Under the pieces are notes generated by a model. It was not told the DNA's origin. It did no database searches and worked only from the letters and a program-made list of their open reading frames with translations. A DNA stretch of 64,000 nt from assembly GCF_036108815.1 (NCBI RefSeq), contig NZ_CP107985.1, forward strand, positions 1,116,001-1,180,000. The letters are read 5' to 3'. Positions within the stretch are counted from its first letter, which is position 1, and the number at the start of each line of letters is the position of its first letter. The DNA comes from Streptomyces sp. NBC_00353 (GTDB taxonomy: Bacteria > Actinomycetota > Actinomycetes > Streptomycetales > Streptomycetaceae). Shown in pieces: positions 17,195-25,697 of this stretch. The translations under genes were made by a program, and so were the position numbers.

Positions 17195-17773
17195 TCAGAC
17201 CATGGCGAGCCGGTCCACCAGCAGATCCACCCTGCGCTCGGTGTCCTCCGGCGGGAGCCGTCGCGCCCGGGTCAGGGTGGCCAGTCCGTGCAGGGCCGCC
17301 CAGAACGTCTCGGTGAACAGTGCCGGATGGACGCCGTCCCCGGCGACCTCGCCGAGGTTCTCCAGCAAGGCGGCGAAGGCGTCCTTCAGCGGCTCGGGGG
17401 TGTCCTCGTGTGCGAACGCCAGGCCGCCATCGAGCTGGAACATGGCGTCGTAGACCGCCGGGTTGCGTTCGGCGAAGTCGAGGTAGGCGCGGGCCAGGGC
17501 GGTGACCCGGGTGCGCGTGCCGTCTGCGGCGGAGGTCGCGGCCCGCAGCGCCGCGGCCATCTCGGCGGCACCCTCGAGGGCGACGGCGCCGATGATCTCG
17601 CGCTTGCCGCGGAAATGGCTGTAGAGGACGGGCTGGCTGTATTCGATGCGCTCGGCGAGCCGGCGGGTGGTGACCGCGTCCCAGCCCTGCTGCTCGGCGA
17701 GTTCGCGGGCCGTGGCCACGATGAGACGCTCGCGGCCCGCCCGTTCGCGCTCCTTGCGTTCCTGTACCGACAT
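17195..17773 (-). CDS. TetR-family transcriptional repressor
   Basis: The product has 192 residues. The N-terminal helix-turn-helix is at about 31-55 (WDAVTTRRLAERIEYSQPVL, then YSHFRGK). The C-terminal helical domain contains AYLDFAERNPAVYDAMF and TFWAALHGLATL, typical of the TetR_C subgroup that controls small membrane proteins. It is divergent from the DUF1772 gene, with 91 bases between the starts. Two matching palindromes lie there, so it most likely represses both itself and DUF1772. Confidence 0.9.
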   Translation of the reverse strand: MSVQERKERERAGRERLIVATARELAEQQGWDAVTTRRLAERIEYSQPVLYSHFRGKREIIGAVALEGAAEMAAALRAATSAADGTRTRVTALARAYLDFAERNPAVYDAMFQLDGGLAFAHEDTPEPLKDAFAALLENLGEVAGDGVHPALFTETFWAALHGLATLTRARRLPPEDTERRVDLLVDRLAMV

Positions 17774-17782
17774 GAACCGATC

Positions 17783-17846
17783 CTAGCATCGCTAGACAAT
17801 CGAGCGGCAGTAGTACTAGCGTTGCCTCATCAGCTAGCAGCGCTAG
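17783..17846. promoter_or_regulatory. Paired TetR operators in the divergent promoter
   Basis: CTAGCATCGCTAG (17783-17795) and CTAGCAGCGCTAG (17834-17846) are the same 13-bp palindrome with one base changed at the centre. A half site CTAGCG lies between them (about 17817). Each copy sits next to one of the two divergent genes. This is a clean candidate binding motif for the adjacent TetR protein. Confidence 0.75.
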
Positions 17847-17864
17847 ATTCCTGGAGGGGTCATC

Positions 17865-18311
17865 ATGCTCAACGCACTCGAGGTGTTCACCACCGTGGTC
17901 GTCGGCCTGATGGTGGGGGTGGAGTTCTCCGTCGCCTTCGTCATCAACCCGATCCTCAACGGACTCCCCGAGGACAGCGGCGTGCTCGGCCGCGCCCACG
18001 GGGGCCGGATGCTCGGCGCTCTGATGCCGGTCTGGTACATCACCTCGCTCGTCCTCACCGCCGTCTGGGCCGTGGCCGGATGGCACCGCCCCGGCGCCGG
18101 CCTCGTCGTCATCGCCGGCGCGCTGCTGATCCTCAGCGTGATCATGTCGCTTCTGCTGCTCGTCCCGATCAACAACCGGGGCAAGACATGGACCCCCGCG
18201 AACCGGCCCGAGGACTGGAAGGAGCAGCAGAACCGCTGGGACCGCTTCCACTACGTCCGCGTCGCCGTCATCATCGCCGCCTTCACCCTGCTGGTCGCCG
18301 CCCTCGCCTGA
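17865..18311 (+). CDS. DUF1772-family membrane protein
   Basis: The product has 148 residues with about four transmembrane segments (TTVVVGLMVGVEFSVAFVI, ALMPVWYITSLVLTAVWAV, a segment around LLILSVIMSLLLLVPI, and VAVIIAAFTLLVAALA). Between helices three and four is the family motif INNRGKTW followed by DWKEQQNRWDRFH. GGAGGGG precedes the ATG. Function is unknown, but the TetR-controlled arrangement is common and suggests a stress or solvent response. Confidence 0.88.
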   Translation: MLNALEVFTTVVVGLMVGVEFSVAFVINPILNGLPEDSGVLGRAHGGRMLGALMPVWYITSLVLTAVWAVAGWHRPGAGLVVIAGALLILSVIMSLLLLVPINNRGKTWTPANRPEDWKEQQNRWDRFHYVRVAVIIAAFTLLVAALA

Positions 18312-18550
18312 GCCCGCGGACCGACACCGCGCTGGTGGCGCACGATCCCCACTCCCCGGGCGGCAGCTGGCCACCGAACTCCCGACATCCGGGAATGCAG
18401 CTGCCGCTGACAGCCCACAACTGCGATTCCGACAAGCTACGTCCCTCGATGACCTGCGCGGCTCTCGGCTCCGGTTCGGGTGAGGTCTTTGATCCAGATC
18501 ACCGAGGCACGCAGCTGAAGCCCGGCGAGGTGGCTTTCCGGGGTCTTGTC

Positions 18551-19171
18551 CTAGCGGGTCGCGATGCCCCGCCACGCCTTGAGCTTGTTGATCAGGCGTT
18601 CGACGGTGTTCCTCTCCCTGTAGAGCTCGGCGTCGTGGTCGACGGGGCGTCCCCCTTTGCGGCCCTTCCTCTTCCGGTTGGCGGCCTGGTCCCGTTTCTT
18701 CGGGATGACGGCCTTGATGCCGCGCCTGCGCAGGTGGGCGCGGTTGCCGCGGGACGAGTACGCCTTGTCCCCGGCGACCGCGTCCGGGCGGGTGCGGGGA
18801 CGTCCGACGAGCCCGCGGACGCGCACCTTGTCCAATACGGGGATGAACTGCGGGCCGTCGGCGGCCTGCCCAGCGGTCAGGACGAACGCCGGCGGACGGC
18901 ACCTGCGGTCAGCGGCGAGGGGGCCTTGCTGGTCTGCCCACCCCGTGAGCGTCCCCGGAGTGCGGCCTTCAGCCGGAGTTTGCAACGGCGCCGGATGCGT
19001 CGTCGCTCTTCCCTCCCGGGATCGTCTTCGGCCTTCCGCCCGTTTTGCTCTTCGCGACCGCCCCCTTCGGCCGGGGCTGCTCCTCGGTGGCCTTCTCCAG
19101 CGCGTCGAGCGCGCCGGGATCGAAGTGCATCCCGGCGGCGGCTCGGTGGGCTCGGGCGGTGGTGGAGTCAA
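18551..19171 (-). pseudogene. IS5-family transposase, second half (shifted frame)
   Basis: This frame contains the catalytic half: LAADRRCRPPAFVLTAGQAA, then GDKAYSSRGNRAHLRRRG and the terminal YRERNTVERLINKLKAWRG, with the DDE glutamate. The join to the first half is not clean. A third frame covers LRGRSRGGQTSKA before this one begins at about 18920. IS5 elements often use one programmed frameshift; here a further indel seems present in a C-rich run, so the element is probably dead. Confidence 0.7.
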
Positions 19172-19460
19172 CGCTGACCAGCAACAGGTTCACCTCGCTC
19201 CGCTTCGCGGCCTCTGCTGTCAGCCCCTCCAGCAGGGACTCGAAGACACCGGCGTCGCGCCACTGCCGGAAACGGTTGTCGACGGTAGACCAGGCACCGA
19301 ACTCGGCGGGCATTTCCCGCCACTGCCCGCCCGTCCGAAACCGCCACATCACCCCCTCGAACTGCTGCCGCAGCCGCACCGGGTACGGGCCGTACTCGCC
19401 GATCGGCAGATACGGCTCGATGAACTCCCACTCCACATCGGTCAGTTGCGTACGTGTCAT
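18969..19460 (-). CDS. IS5-family transposase, first half (OrfA)
   Basis: The product has 163 residues and starts MTRTQLTDVEWEFIEPYLP. DUF4096-type N-terminal features follow: GGQWREMPAEFG and the WSTVDNRFRQWRDAGVFESL helix-turn-helix. The first catalytic Asp region is LLLVSVDSTTARAHRAAAG. It should continue into the frame at 18551-19171. The insertion lies between the DUF1772 gene and the two-component operon. No clear inverted terminal repeats could be fixed by eye. Confidence 0.85.
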   Translation of the reverse strand: MTRTQLTDVEWEFIEPYLPIGEYGPYPVRLRQQFEGVMWRFRTGGQWREMPAEFGAWSTVDNRFRQWRDAGVFESLLEGLTAEAAKRSEVNLLLVSVDSTTARAHRAAAGMHFDPGALDALEKATEEQPRPKGAVAKSKTGGRPKTIPGGKSDDASGAVANSG

Positions 19461-19631
19461 GCAAGGCGATCTACCGGATCGAAGTCGACTCCGTCACCGC
19501 CTGCGTAGTCGAACGGAACCGCCATCGCGGGGGCGAGCGCGGCAGGGAACTGTCGATCACCAGTGGGAGTCATGCGCACACGCTAGCGACCAGTACGTGG
19601 CCGGTGGCCAAGCGGATGGAAGGACCCCGGG

Positions 19632-20291
19632 TCACGGTTCGATCAGTCCGACTCGGATTGCGTATCGGGTGAGCTCCAACCGGTCCTTCATGCCGAGTTT
19701 CTCCAGCAGGTTGGCGCGGTGGCGTTCGACGGTCTTGACGCTGATGACGAGGATGTCGGCGATCTCCTGGGAAGTGTGGCCCTCGGCGACGAGCTTGAGG
19801 ATTTCCTCTTCCCGGTCGGTGATGGCCTTGGCGGGGATGGTGCCGCCTTCGCGGGCACGGTCGAGGTAGTTGCGGATGAGGGCGTTGACGGCGCCGGGGT
19901 AGAGGAAGGGTTCGCCCCGCATGGTGGCGCGGCAGGCCTCGACGAGGTCGCGGTCGGCCACGGACTTCAGGACGTAGCCGGAGGCACCGGCGGCCAGGGC
20001 TTCGAAGAAGTACTGCTCGTTGTCGTACATGGTCAGTATGAGGAGGCGCAGGCCGGGCTGGGTGCGTGCGAGTTCGCGTGCGGCTTGCAGGCCGGTCAGG
20101 CGGGGCATGGCGATGTCGAGGATGGCCAGGTCGGGCTGGTGGATGCGGGCCGCTTCGACGGCTTCGGCGCCGTCGCCGGCTTCGGCCACGACGGTGAGGT
20201 CGGGTTCGCTGTCGAGAATGAGGCGGACTCCACGGCGGACCAGCGCGTGATCGTCGGCGAGAAGGATGCGGGTTTCGGTGGCCTCGGGCAT
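19632..20291 (-). CDS. NarL/FixJ-type response regulator
   Basis: The product has 219 residues. The receiver domain has acidic Asp13 and Asp14, the phosphorylated Asp59 (LAILDIAMPR) and the conserved LTMYDNEQYFFEAL-K region. A LuxR-type helix-turn-helix at about 150-210 contains REEEILKLVAEGHTSQEIAD and VKTVERHRANLLEKL. It lies 2 bases after the kinase gene, so the two form one operon. The signal and target genes are unknown. Confidence 0.93.
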   Translation of the reverse strand: MPEATETRILLADDHALVRRGVRLILDSEPDLTVVAEAGDGAEAVEAARIHQPDLAILDIAMPRLTGLQAARELARTQPGLRLLILTMYDNEQYFFEALAAGASGYVLKSVADRDLVEACRATMRGEPFLYPGAVNALIRNYLDRAREGGTIPAKAITDREEEILKLVAEGHTSQEIADILVISVKTVERHRANLLEKLGMKDRLELTRYAIRVGLIEP

Positions 20292-20293
20292 GG

Positions 20294-21241
20294 TCAGTGG
20301 CTCCGATGGGAGGTAGGCACGTTCAGGCGTACTTCGGTGCCCCCGTCGGGGGCGGCACCCAGGGAGAGGCCGGCGCCGATGAGCAGGGCGCGTTCACGCA
20401 TGCCGCTGATGCCGGCTCCTTCGGGAGCGCCGTTGATGCCGCGGCCGTCGTCGCGGACACACAGCTCCACACCCGCGGGGGTGTGCCTGACGGTGAGCTC
20501 GACGTGGCGGGCGTCGGCATGGCGGGCGGCGTTGGTCAGGCTCTCCTGGGCGACCCGGTAGAGCACGAGTTCGGTGTCCCGGCTCAGCGGTGGCAGGTCC
20601 GCGTCGATGTGGTGGCGTACGGCCAGAGCGGAGCCGGTGAACTCGTTGGCCAGGGCTTTCAGGGCGCTGGTCAGTCCGAGTTCTTCCAGGACGCCGGGGC
20701 GCAGACGGCGAGCGATACGGCGGATTTCGTCGAGGCTGGCGCGAGTGGTCTCTTGTACCTGATGCAGTTCTTCGCGTACTGCGGGTGGGACGTGATCGGC
20801 GACGCGTTTGAGTTCGAGCAGAACGGCGGTGAGGGTCTGGCCGATCTCGTCGTGGAGTTCCTGGGCGATGCGGTGACGTTCGGCTTCCTGCGCGGACAGG
20901 GCGCGGCCGGCGCTGGTGGCACGTTCGGTCTCCAGGCGGTCGAGCATGGTGTTGAACGTCGTGATCAGTTCTGCGACCTCGCCGTGACCGCCGACAACCG
21001 GACGTGTTCCCGGTCGAAGCAGGTCGGTGGTGGTCATGGCGCGGGTGAGACGTTGCAGCGGGGCGAGGCCGATGCGCAGCAGCAGACCATTGGCGATGAG
21101 CATCGCGGCCAGTCCCCCGGTGAGGACGGCGGCTTCGGTGAGGAGGACCGGCGTGGAAACGGTCACCGGTCCCAGCAGCAGGGCGGTGGCACCGATCAGC
21201 ACCACGGCATTGAGCAGGAAGATCCGCCAGAACAAGGGCAT
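20294..21241 (-). CDS. NarL-type sensor histidine kinase (HisKA_3)
   Basis: From the ATG at 21241 (GGAGG 8 bases upstream; an in-frame GTG two codons earlier is also possible) the product has 315 residues. Two transmembrane helices (about 5-25 and 33-53) flank almost no extracellular loop. A HAMP linker (PLQRLTRAMT) comes next. The phosphorylated His130 is in RIAQELHDEIGQ, and the ATP-binding domain has NAARHADARHVEL and DDGRGI. The lack of an external domain suggests sensing in or at the membrane, possibly redox or envelope stress. A frame reaching 21337 adds an unlikely Cys/Pro-rich leader. Confidence 0.9.
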   Translation of the reverse strand: MPLFWRIFLLNAVVLIGATALLLGPVTVSTPVLLTEAAVLTGGLAAMLIANGLLLRIGLAPLQRLTRAMTTTDLLRPGTRPVVGGHGEVAELITTFNTMLDRLETERATSAGRALSAQEAERHRIAQELHDEIGQTLTAVLLELKRVADHVPPAVREELHQVQETTRASLDEIRRIARRLRPGVLEELGLTSALKALANEFTGSALAVRHHIDADLPPLSRDTELVLYRVAQESLTNAARHADARHVELTVRHTPAGVELCVRDDGRGINGAPEGAGISGMRERALLIGAGLSLGAAPDGGTEVRLNVPTSHRSH

Positions 21242-21510
21242 CGACACCGCCTCCGTCCAGTCGCCGTCCTCACCACTGATACCGGCCTGACGTCCGCACC
21301 GGCGCACGTGCCCCGGCGGGGGATCCACGGCCGTCATGGTCAGCCTGGGTGCGATGTGCGCTGGTGTCCATCGGTGGCAACACCCATGTGTCGGCCGGTG
21401 CAGTGGGGGTCGGCCACCTGGGGAAATGGGTGCCGGCCCCGATGGTGATGGCGGAAGGATGCGTGTGACCGTGGCAGAAACCCCCTGACCTGGACCCGGG
21501 AGGAGGAGCC

Positions 21511-21789
21511 ATGGCTCATCCTGGCGACAATCCGCTGCACCACCTCGAGGAGCAGATGGAGCGGAGGGACCTGCATGTCGTGCGCGGTCCGGATACGGGG
21601 CGCCGGCCGCGGGAAGTCCGGCGCAGACCGGCCTGGGCGTTGCTGGCCCTGTCGCTGGCGATGCTGATCGCCGGCATGGTGCTGCCGCACGGCCTGCTCC
21701 TTGCGGCCGGCCTGGTCACGGCGGGAACGGCGGCGAACCTTTTCACACCTGCGCGGGATCGCAACGAGCCTCGCCCCCGGCTGCCCTGA
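21511..21789 (+). CDS. Small DUF3040-like membrane protein
   Basis: The product has 92 residues. A polar N-terminus (HHLEEQMERRDLHVVRG) is followed by a basic patch and two close transmembrane helices (RPAWALLALSLAMLIAGMVL and LLAAGLVTAGTAANLF). This is the usual layout of DUF3040 proteins, with a preceding GGAGGAG. Function is unknown. It precedes the antiporter by about 135 bases and may share its regulation. Confidence 0.65.
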   Translation: MAHPGDNPLHHLEEQMERRDLHVVRGPDTGRRPREVRRRPAWALLALSLAMLIAGMVLPHGLLLAAGLVTAGTAANLFTPARDRNEPRPRLP

Positions 21790-21924
21790 CACCCACCGTC
21801 ACGCCCGTCCGCGACAGCGACCGTCGGACGATCACCAGTGCCTGAAGGGCCGCGAGCAGAGGAGGACGTATCGCTCCCGTCACTCGCGACCCCAGACATT
21901 CCGTGCTCCTGAAGGTGGTGACCC

Positions 21925-23232
21925 GTGGGACATGCTGACACCCTGCTCGCCATGGGCGGCGCCTTCCTGGCCGCCGCCGTCCTGGCCCGCCTCGGCAGCC
22001 GGATCGGCCTGCCGACCATCCCGCTGTTCATGCTCGCCGGCATTCTCCTCGGCCCCCACACCCCGGGCCTGGTCCTGGTCGAGGACGCACGCGACTTCGA
22101 CATGCTCTCCGCGCTCGGCCTGGTACTGCTGCTGTTCTACCTGGGCCTGGAATTCCACCTCGACGAGATCAGAAGTGGCGGCAGACGCCTGCTGACCGCC
22201 GGCGGCATCTACCTGCTGCTGAACGTCGGCGCCGGCCTGGGATTCGGGTTCGCACTGGGCTGGGGGGCGCGGGAAGCCCTCGTACTCGCCGGTGTCCTGG
22301 GCATCTCGTCCTCCGCGATCGTCACCAAGATCCTCATCGACCTCGGCCGTATCGCACGCCCCGAGACCCGCCTGATCCTGGGTGTCATCGTCGTGGAGGA
22401 CATCTTTCTCGCCCTGTATCTCGCCGCCCTCCAGCCCATCATCAGCGGAGCCCAGGGCGTCACGGAATCGGTCCTGCAAGCGGCCAAGGCGTTCGGCTTC
22501 CTCCTCGTACTGGCTGTCGCAGCCCGCTACGGCACCCGCCTGATCGGGCGCCTGATCACAGTCCACGACAACGAACTGCTGGTCATCAGCTTCCTCGGAG
22601 CCGCAGTCCTCATCGCCGGTGTCTCCGAGGTCCTCGGGGTCGCCGACGCCATCGGCGCCTTCATGGTCGGTCTGATCCTCGCGGGAACCCCCTCCGGACC
22701 GCGGATCCGCGCACTGGTGCATCCGCTGCGCGACGCCTTCGCAGCCATCTTCTTCTTCGCCTTCGGACTGGCCATCGACCCAGGAGACATCGCTTCCGTC
22801 GCCACGCCGGTCGCCGCGGCCGCAGCCCTGACCATCGTCATCAACGTGGCCGCGGGACTGCTCGTCGCCCGCCTCTACCAGTACGGCCCGCAGCCCGCCG
22901 CGCGTATCGCCACCACCCTCCTGGCACGCGGCGAGTTCGCGCTGATCCTGGCCGCCATGGCCACCAGCGCCGGCCTCGACGGCCGCCTCGCGCCGTTCAT
23001 CGCCGGCTACGTCCTCGTCCTCGCCGTCCTCGGCCCCGTCGTCGCCGGGCGCGCGCACCTGCTCGCCCATGTCCTTCGAGCCGCGGCCACCTGTCTGCCC
23101 GGCCACCGAGCCCGCACTTCGTTTGCCGTCGCCCCGTCGGCCGAGCCGGTACAGGGCGAGTCCGGCACCTGCTCCGACGGCGACGCCGGCCCGCCGACCC
23201 CGTACGGTGTGCCCACCGAAGCGCAGCGGTAG
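21925..23232 (+). CDS. Cation:proton antiporter (CPA2, KefB-like)
   Basis: The product has 435 residues from a GTG with GAAGGTGGTG upstream. About 12 transmembrane segments form the Na+/H+ exchanger domain. Typical signatures are GLPTIPLFMLAGILLGP near the N-terminus, DLGRIARPETRLILG, and VADAIGAFMVGLILAGTPSG. The final 60 residues are hydrophilic with no RCK/TrkA nucleotide domain. It likely exchanges K+ or Na+ for protons in the cytoplasmic membrane. Confidence 0.9.
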   Translation: MGHADTLLAMGGAFLAAAVLARLGSRIGLPTIPLFMLAGILLGPHTPGLVLVEDARDFDMLSALGLVLLLFYLGLEFHLDEIRSGGRRLLTAGGIYLLLNVGAGLGFGFALGWGAREALVLAGVLGISSSAIVTKILIDLGRIARPETRLILGVIVVEDIFLALYLAALQPIISGAQGVTESVLQAAKAFGFLLVLAVAARYGTRLIGRLITVHDNELLVISFLGAAVLIAGVSEVLGVADAIGAFMVGLILAGTPSGPRIRALVHPLRDAFAAIFFFAFGLAIDPGDIASVATPVAAAAALTIVINVAAGLLVARLYQYGPQPAARIATTLLARGEFALILAAMATSAGLDGRLAPFIAGYVLVLAVLGPVVAGRAHLLAHVLRAAATCLPGHRARTSFAVAPSAEPVQGESGTCSDGDAGPPTPYGVPTEAQR

Positions 23233-23613
23233 CGCCGGGGCACCGCGCAGCGCGCCGGTGGCGCCGGCAGGGCCACGCGGGCCGACGCACTGGTTGGGCC
23301 TACGAGCGATGTCGGCCGCACCGGCCATCGCCCAACGCGGCGATCCCGCTTTTCATCCGCACTGAGTGCAGCTGACGAGCACCTTCGGACACGCTCAACT
23401 CGGTTGCTTGAAAGAAATGTTGACGAATCATCAGGATTGGCAGTCCGCAACGAGGGCGACTCGGCCGACGCCACAGCCATCGGCCGACGCTTGCCACACC
23501 CAGCTCGCACGGTAAAAAAAGCCGCGACATATTTATTTAAGCCCTAAGATAAATGAGCGGGCGTCACGCGCGCCACGATGAAGGGACGGTGCCGATGCGG
23601 CCCACGGCATTCG
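23233..23613. other. Gene-free stretch with an AT-rich patch
   Basis: No plausible protein is seen. About 23505-23560 is strikingly A/T-rich for this genome (GGTAAAAAAAGCCG, then ATATTTATTTAAG, then AAGATAAATGAG). It immediately precedes the ISL3 element, so it may be a promoter region or a preferred insertion target. Confidence 0.5.
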
Positions 23614-24957
23614 GGGCTCTTCACGATCGAGGGCGTAATTGCGGCCTGAAGCCTCCGGTCTCGAGCAGCGATCTGGCGATGTAGTTCGTGAGGTTGCGGA
23701 ACCCGAGTGCGGAACCGCGCAGGTGCTCGAGCCGGCCGTTGATCGCCTCGGTGGGGCCGTTGCTGGTGCCGGGACGGTCGAAGTAGGCCAGCACGTCGCC
23801 TGCGCGTTTCTTCAACGTGCGGCCGAGCGTGGTGCCCTCGACCAGTACGTTCGGGACACCGGTGCTGATCGTGTCGATCAGCTTGACCATCAACTCGCGG
23901 CCACGGCGCCGGTCCTCGTGTCGGTAGGCGGCGATCATTCGCTGGTAGATGCCCCAGGTCGCCTCGACTTCGACATGCACGTCGTCGGCGAACAGCGCGG
24001 TGAGCCGAGCGGCCTGCTTGTCGGTGAGCAGCCCGGCACCTGTGTGCAGGGATCTGCGCGCGGAGTAGAGGGGGTCGTTCTTCATGCCGCGGTGGCCGTG
24101 AATCGCCAACTGGACCCGGCGGCGGCACCGATCCAGCGCATCGCCGGCCAGGCGCACGACGTGGAAGGGATCCATGACCGCTGTCGCGTCGGGGAGCTCT
24201 TCGGCGGTGGCGGTCTTGAAGCCGGTGAAGCCGTCCATCGCGACCACGTCCACGGCGTCGCGCCAGGCCTCGTCGCGGTCGGCGAGCCAGGACTTGAACG
24301 CCTGCTTGGAGCGGCCCTCAACCATGTCGAGCAGCCGGGCGGGACCTGTGCCATCACGGACGGCGGTGAGATCGACGATCACAGTGACGAACTTGTCGCC
24401 GCGGCGGGTGTGGCGCCACACGTGCTCGTCTACCCCGATCGCGTTGACACCGTCGAAGCGGTTCTCGTCGTTGATCAGCACCCGCTTGCCTTCGGCCAGG
24501 ACAGCGTCGTTGGCAGTGTTCCACGCGACGCCGAGTCCCTCGGCGACTCGGGCCACGGTCAGGTGCTGGCACACGATCGCCTCGAGTGCCCACCGCAGCC
24601 CGCGACGCGACAGCTTCGTTCGCGGCTCAGCCGCGAGGCTGGTGTCCTGGCGCCACACGTGACCGCAAGCGGTACACCGGTAGCGGCGCACGGTCACCAC
24701 GAGCGTCGTCGGCCGCCAGCCCAGCGGCTCGTGGGCCAGCTCCCGGGTCACGGTGTCGCGCGGTACGCCTTCGCAACCACAGCGACGGCACCACTGGTCC
24801 GGCTCGACGACCCGGCATGCCAGCACCGCACGGTCGGGCCTGAGTCGTTGGCCGGTGACGGCCAGACCGAGCTCATCGAGCCGGCAGAACTTGGTCAGGT
24901 CAGGGCAGGCAAAGGTAGCGTCAGACAAGTCGAGGTGTGCCAATCTGGAAGACCACG
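23614..24957 (-). mobile_element. ISL3-family insertion sequence
   Basis: Left end GGGGCTCTTCACGATCG (from about 23614) and the complement of the right end, GTGGTCTTCCAGATTG (to about 24957), form an imperfect inverted repeat. The G-TCTTC-GAT core is typical of ISL3. I could not see an 8-bp target duplication, so tips are approximate. It separates an AT-rich patch from the DHFR-like gene. Confidence 0.65.
23621..24928 (-). CDS. ISL3-family transposase
   Basis: The product has about 435 residues if it starts at the TTG at 24928 (LSDATFACPDLTKF). A longer frame to 25102 would overlap the DHFR gene end and the IS end, so it is rejected. The N-terminus has a zinc-finger region (CRVVEPDQWCRRCGCEG) and CTACGHVW. 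The DDE core is intact as far as can be read: GVDEHVWRH, VVAMDGFTGF and AVMDPFHVVRL, then the final STGVPNVLVEGTTLGRTLKK region and TSNGPTEAINGR. It may be active. Confidence 0.88.
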   Translation of the reverse strand: MSDATFACPDLTKFCRLDELGLAVTGQRLRPDRAVLACRVVEPDQWCRRCGCEGVPRDTVTRELAHEPLGWRPTTLVVTVRRYRCTACGHVWRQDTSLAAEPRTKLSRRGLRWALEAIVCQHLTVARVAEGLGVAWNTANDAVLAEGKRVLINDENRFDGVNAIGVDEHVWRHTRRGDKFVTVIVDLTAVRDGTGPARLLDMVEGRSKQAFKSWLADRDEAWRDAVDVVAMDGFTGFKTATAEELPDATAVMDPFHVVRLAGDALDRCRRRVQLAIHGHRGMKNDPLYSARRSLHTGAGLLTDKQAARLTALFADDVHVEVEATWGIYQRMIAAYRHEDRRRGRELMVKLIDTISTGVPNVLVEGTTLGRTLKKRAGDVLAYFDRPGTSNGPTEAINGRLEHLRGSALGFRNLTNYIARSLLETGGFRPQLRPRS

Positions 24958-25052
24958 ACTTCCGTCCCGGGGCAGCGATGCACAAACGCAGCCGGACGCC
25001 CGATCTCGTGTCACCGTCGCAGCGATCTTCTTCGCGTACCCACTCAGATCGG

Positions 25053-25634
25053 TCAACGGCGCACCCGATAGCGCAGGTGAAGCACCCGGTTGCCCTGAAC
25101 AACTACGTCTGGGCCTTCCAGCAGGTGCTGCGCGTCGACGGAGCCGAAGTAACGCTTACCGGACCCGAGCACGACGGGTGCGACGTCCATGCGTACCTCG
25201 TCGACCCAACCTGCGGCGAGCGCCTGGCCGCCGACGTCGCCAGCAGCGAACTCGACAGTGCGGTCACCCGCAAGCTCCCGCGCCTTGGCCACGGCCGCCT
25301 CGATGCCGTCGACAAAGTGGAACGGCGCCTGGAGGTCCCAGCCCTCGGGCGCACCACGGTGACTCACCACGACCACATGGTCGATCCCACTCGGAGGCGT
25401 CCCATCCCAGCCGTCGGTGATGTCGAAGGCGTGACGGCCGGAAATGGTCACCCCGACCTCGTCCCAGTACGGCCGGACGTAGTCGAACGAAGCCTGCGAC
25501 ACCTTCAGAACGCCACTGTCGTCCAACGGCACGTCACCGCTGACCAGCCACTCGAAGATCGGACCGGGGTCGTCGTTCTCAGCCGCGATGTAACCATCCA
25601 CCGAAACCGACGCGTTCATGACCACTTTCCCCAT
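25053..25634 (-). CDS. Dihydrofolate-reductase-family protein (RibD C-terminal-like)
   Basis: The product has 193 residues from the ATG at 25634, with GAGGAGG 7 bases upstream. It opens MGKVVMNASVSVDGYIA, the RibD_C/DHFR-like start. GVTISGRHAFDITDGWDG, the nucleotide-binding stretch VEFAAGDVGGQALAAGWVDE and LGSGKRYFG follow. Members are NADPH-dependent reductases of unknown substrate and are not always true folate enzymes. It follows the AraC regulator by 63 bases on the same strand, so the pair may be co-transcribed. Confidence 0.88.
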   Translation of the reverse strand: MGKVVMNASVSVDGYIAAENDDPGPIFEWLVSGDVPLDDSGVLKVSQASFDYVRPYWDEVGVTISGRHAFDITDGWDGTPPSGIDHVVVVSHRGAPEGWDLQAPFHFVDGIEAAVAKARELAGDRTVEFAAGDVGGQALAAGWVDEVRMDVAPVVLGSGKRYFGSVDAQHLLEGPDVVVQGNRVLHLRYRVRR

Positions 25635-25697
25635 GGATTCCTCCTCTGTTTGGAGTCCCAAGTCTTGTGCAACGTGAGCTGTCGCTCTTGTACGAAA

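Noticed and set aside
17037..18902. 621-residue open frame on the minus strand
   Set aside because: It is a shadow across the TetR and DUF1772 genes and part of IS5, with Arg/Gly/His-rich composition. The genes in other frames have clear domains.
21880..23328. 482-residue minus-strand frame opposite the antiporter
   Set aside because: It has Gly/Asp/Glu/Gln-rich shadow composition typical of the complement of a membrane protein gene in GC-rich DNA.
23639..25420. 593-residue plus-strand frame opposite the ISL3 transposase
   Set aside because: It is the complement shadow of the transposase and DHFR-like gene and lacks domains or a ribosome binding site.
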